This document shows positions 42,055 through 42,824 of a stretch of DNA of 42,824 nucleotides, in pieces. Location: the NCBI GenBank assembly GCA_964411925.1, contig CAYPNI010000024.1:1-42824 (forward strand), given 5' to 3'. The translations under genes were made by a program, and so were the position numbers. This DNA comes from VFKU01 sp964411925. GTDB lineage: Bacteria > Hydrogenedentota > Hydrogenedentia > Hydrogenedentales > GCA-2746185. Below the pieces are notes generated by a model that saw nothing but the letters and a program-made list of their open reading frames with translations, had not been told where the DNA came from and made no database searches. The number at the start of each line of letters is the position of its first letter. Position 1 is the stretch's first letter.

Positions 42055-42519
42055 ATGCCTTCTCGCGCACTTTTGTTCGCCTGCCTGGCTCTCGCTGCAG
42101 CGGTGTCGGCTTGTCAATCGACGCCGGCCGCGGTTGAGGCGCCGCCCCACGTGTCCGCAAGCGTGCCGGCGGAGTTTGAGGTCGCTTGGGAGTCCACGCG
42201 AGACATATTGCTGCAGCGCGGACTCGAGATCTATGTACGAGACAAGCGCGGGATGTTCATCGCCTACACTCCGACGAAGCGGAAACTTATATTCTTTCCA
42301 GAACGCACAAAATTGACAGTTACGCTTCAGCCGAGCTCGGGCGGACAAACCACAGTTGCAGTGGAAACAATACGCCAGCATTACCGTGTTACCTTGTTGA
42401 CCTATCCAGACTGGCGTGACGTGCCAGGGACGGCAGACGAAGCCGCCGGCCAGGCAATACTGGACGCGATTGTTGCGCATAGTGCCGGGGATACACCGGG
42501 ATCCGGGCCAAAGGCCTGA
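42055..42519 (+). CDS. Small lipoprotein of unknown function
   Basis: The 154-residue protein has a lipoprotein signal ending in VSAC (Cys20), then a Pro/Ala/Val linker. A compact domain follows, with FEVAWESTRDILLQRGLEIY, KRGMFIAYTPTKRKLIFFP and LTVTLQPSS, suggestive of an alpha/beta BAM-C- or YbjP-like fold (weak). GGGGGGC precedes the ATG at 42055. It diverges from mrp with 182 bp between starts. The codon use becomes less GC-rich after 42200. Confidence 0.72.
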   Translation: MPSRALLFACLALAAAVSACQSTPAAVEAPPHVSASVPAEFEVAWESTRDILLQRGLEIYVRDKRGMFIAYTPTKRKLIFFPERTKLTVTLQPSSGGQTTVAVETIRQHYRVTLLTYPDWRDVPGTADEAAGQAILDAIVAHSAGDTPGSGPKA

Positions 42520-42690
42520 GATCGACAGACCCGGATGGGGTGGGGGTAGTGCAGTTACGAACGCAGGCGAAGTGTGTAAAGTGATAAAAGTTGCGGCCAT
42601 TTGGCAGTAGATTTTAGCCGGTGGTACAGTGTGAATAAGCAACGCGCGGCGCAGTCTAAATGGATGATTAAGGAAGGAAGGTGCTTCACC

Positions 42691-42824
42691 ATGCTGTCGC
42701 TCATTGAAGTGCAGTGCCCCCATTGCGGGGCGCGCGGCCAGATTATGATGCCCCCCGTCGGGGCCATCATCATCGGCCCCTGCCCCCAGTGCAACGAGCT
42801 GGTGGTAGTCTTCTGTGGGCACGT
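42691..42824 (+). CDS. Zinc-ribbon protein, 3' end cut by window edge
   Basis: The ATG at 42691 is preceded by AAGGAAGGAAGG (42670-42681). The visible 44 residues contain two CxxC pairs, Cys9-x2-Cys12 (CPHC) and Cys31-x2-Cys34 (CPQC), separated by a hydrophobic Met/Pro/Ile stretch (QIMMPPVGAIIIG). It is a compact zinc ribbon with a hydrophobic inner loop. I recall very similar short proteins from Hydrogenedentota/Lentisphaerota-like genomes, without known function. The gene continues past the edge. Confidence 0.75.
   Translation, partial: MLSLIEVQCPHCGARGQIMMPPVGAIIIGPCPQCNELVVVFCGH

Overview
The window is GC-rich, densely coded bacterial chromosome from a scaffolded draft assembly: a 100-N gap lies at 37131-37230. 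No rRNA, tRNA, CRISPR array or transposase gene was seen. The organism is a Gram-negative-type aerobic respirer, judged from Tat signals, lipoproteins, alternative complex III with a caa3 oxidase, and SCO. The gene mix (ACIII with caa3, tandem CDP-paratose-epimerase-like proteins, alkaline-phosphatase-fold exported protein, orphan zinc ribbon) recalls Hydrogenedentota or Planctomycetota and relatives. That placement is inference; no marker gene settles it.

Layout. 1-2783 (minus): end of an MFS exporter, then rfbD and rfbC for dTDP-rhamnose. 2983-6030 (plus): two extended-SDR nucleotide-sugar epimerases and a family-2 glycosyltransferase, a surface-glycan module divergent from rfbCD. 6182-8596: a Tat-exported alkaline-phosphatase-fold protein with altered metal ligands, and a polytopic membrane protein. 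8597-9090: an untranslated leader. 9091-22099: one tightly packed respiratory operon, actABCDEF, a small single-helix protein, an SCO copper chaperone, and coxB (with fused cytochrome c), coxA (A2 type, YSHP motif), coxC and a subunit-IV-like gene. ACIII oxidises quinol, and electrons pass through haem c carriers to the CuA/haem c subunit of the oxidase; SCO serves CuA assembly.

22100-31000 is a mixed region: a large membrane protein, ComEA, a periplasmic protein built of three 62-residue metal-site repeats, a Nudix hydrolase, a quinone-oxidoreductase-like protein, a TPR protein, an SDR and a DUF72 protein. Dispersed palindromic elements sit in its intergenic gaps and also at 1219-1323. 30982-32345 (minus) encodes two exported proteins, one limonene-epoxide-hydrolase-like and one double VOC. 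A receiver-like protein lacking its phospho-acceptor follows, convergent with and overlapping the copper ATPase gene copA.

35483-38551 (minus) holds an orphan FitA/VapB-type antitoxin with a possible toxin remnant, a DUF6504 protein, a small membrane protein, an M20 dipeptidase interrupted only by the assembly gap, and a lipoprotein. 38733-40453 is an ECF sigma factor with its zinc-finger anti-sigma factor. 40559-41872 is an Mrp-type Fe-S carrier fused to DUF971. A lipoprotein and a truncated zinc-ribbon gene close the window.

The strongest leads for something new are the triplicated TRASH-like copper-site protein, the atypical alkaline-phosphatase-fold exported pair, the epimerase with Phe in place of the catalytic Tyr, and the composite intergenic palindromes.
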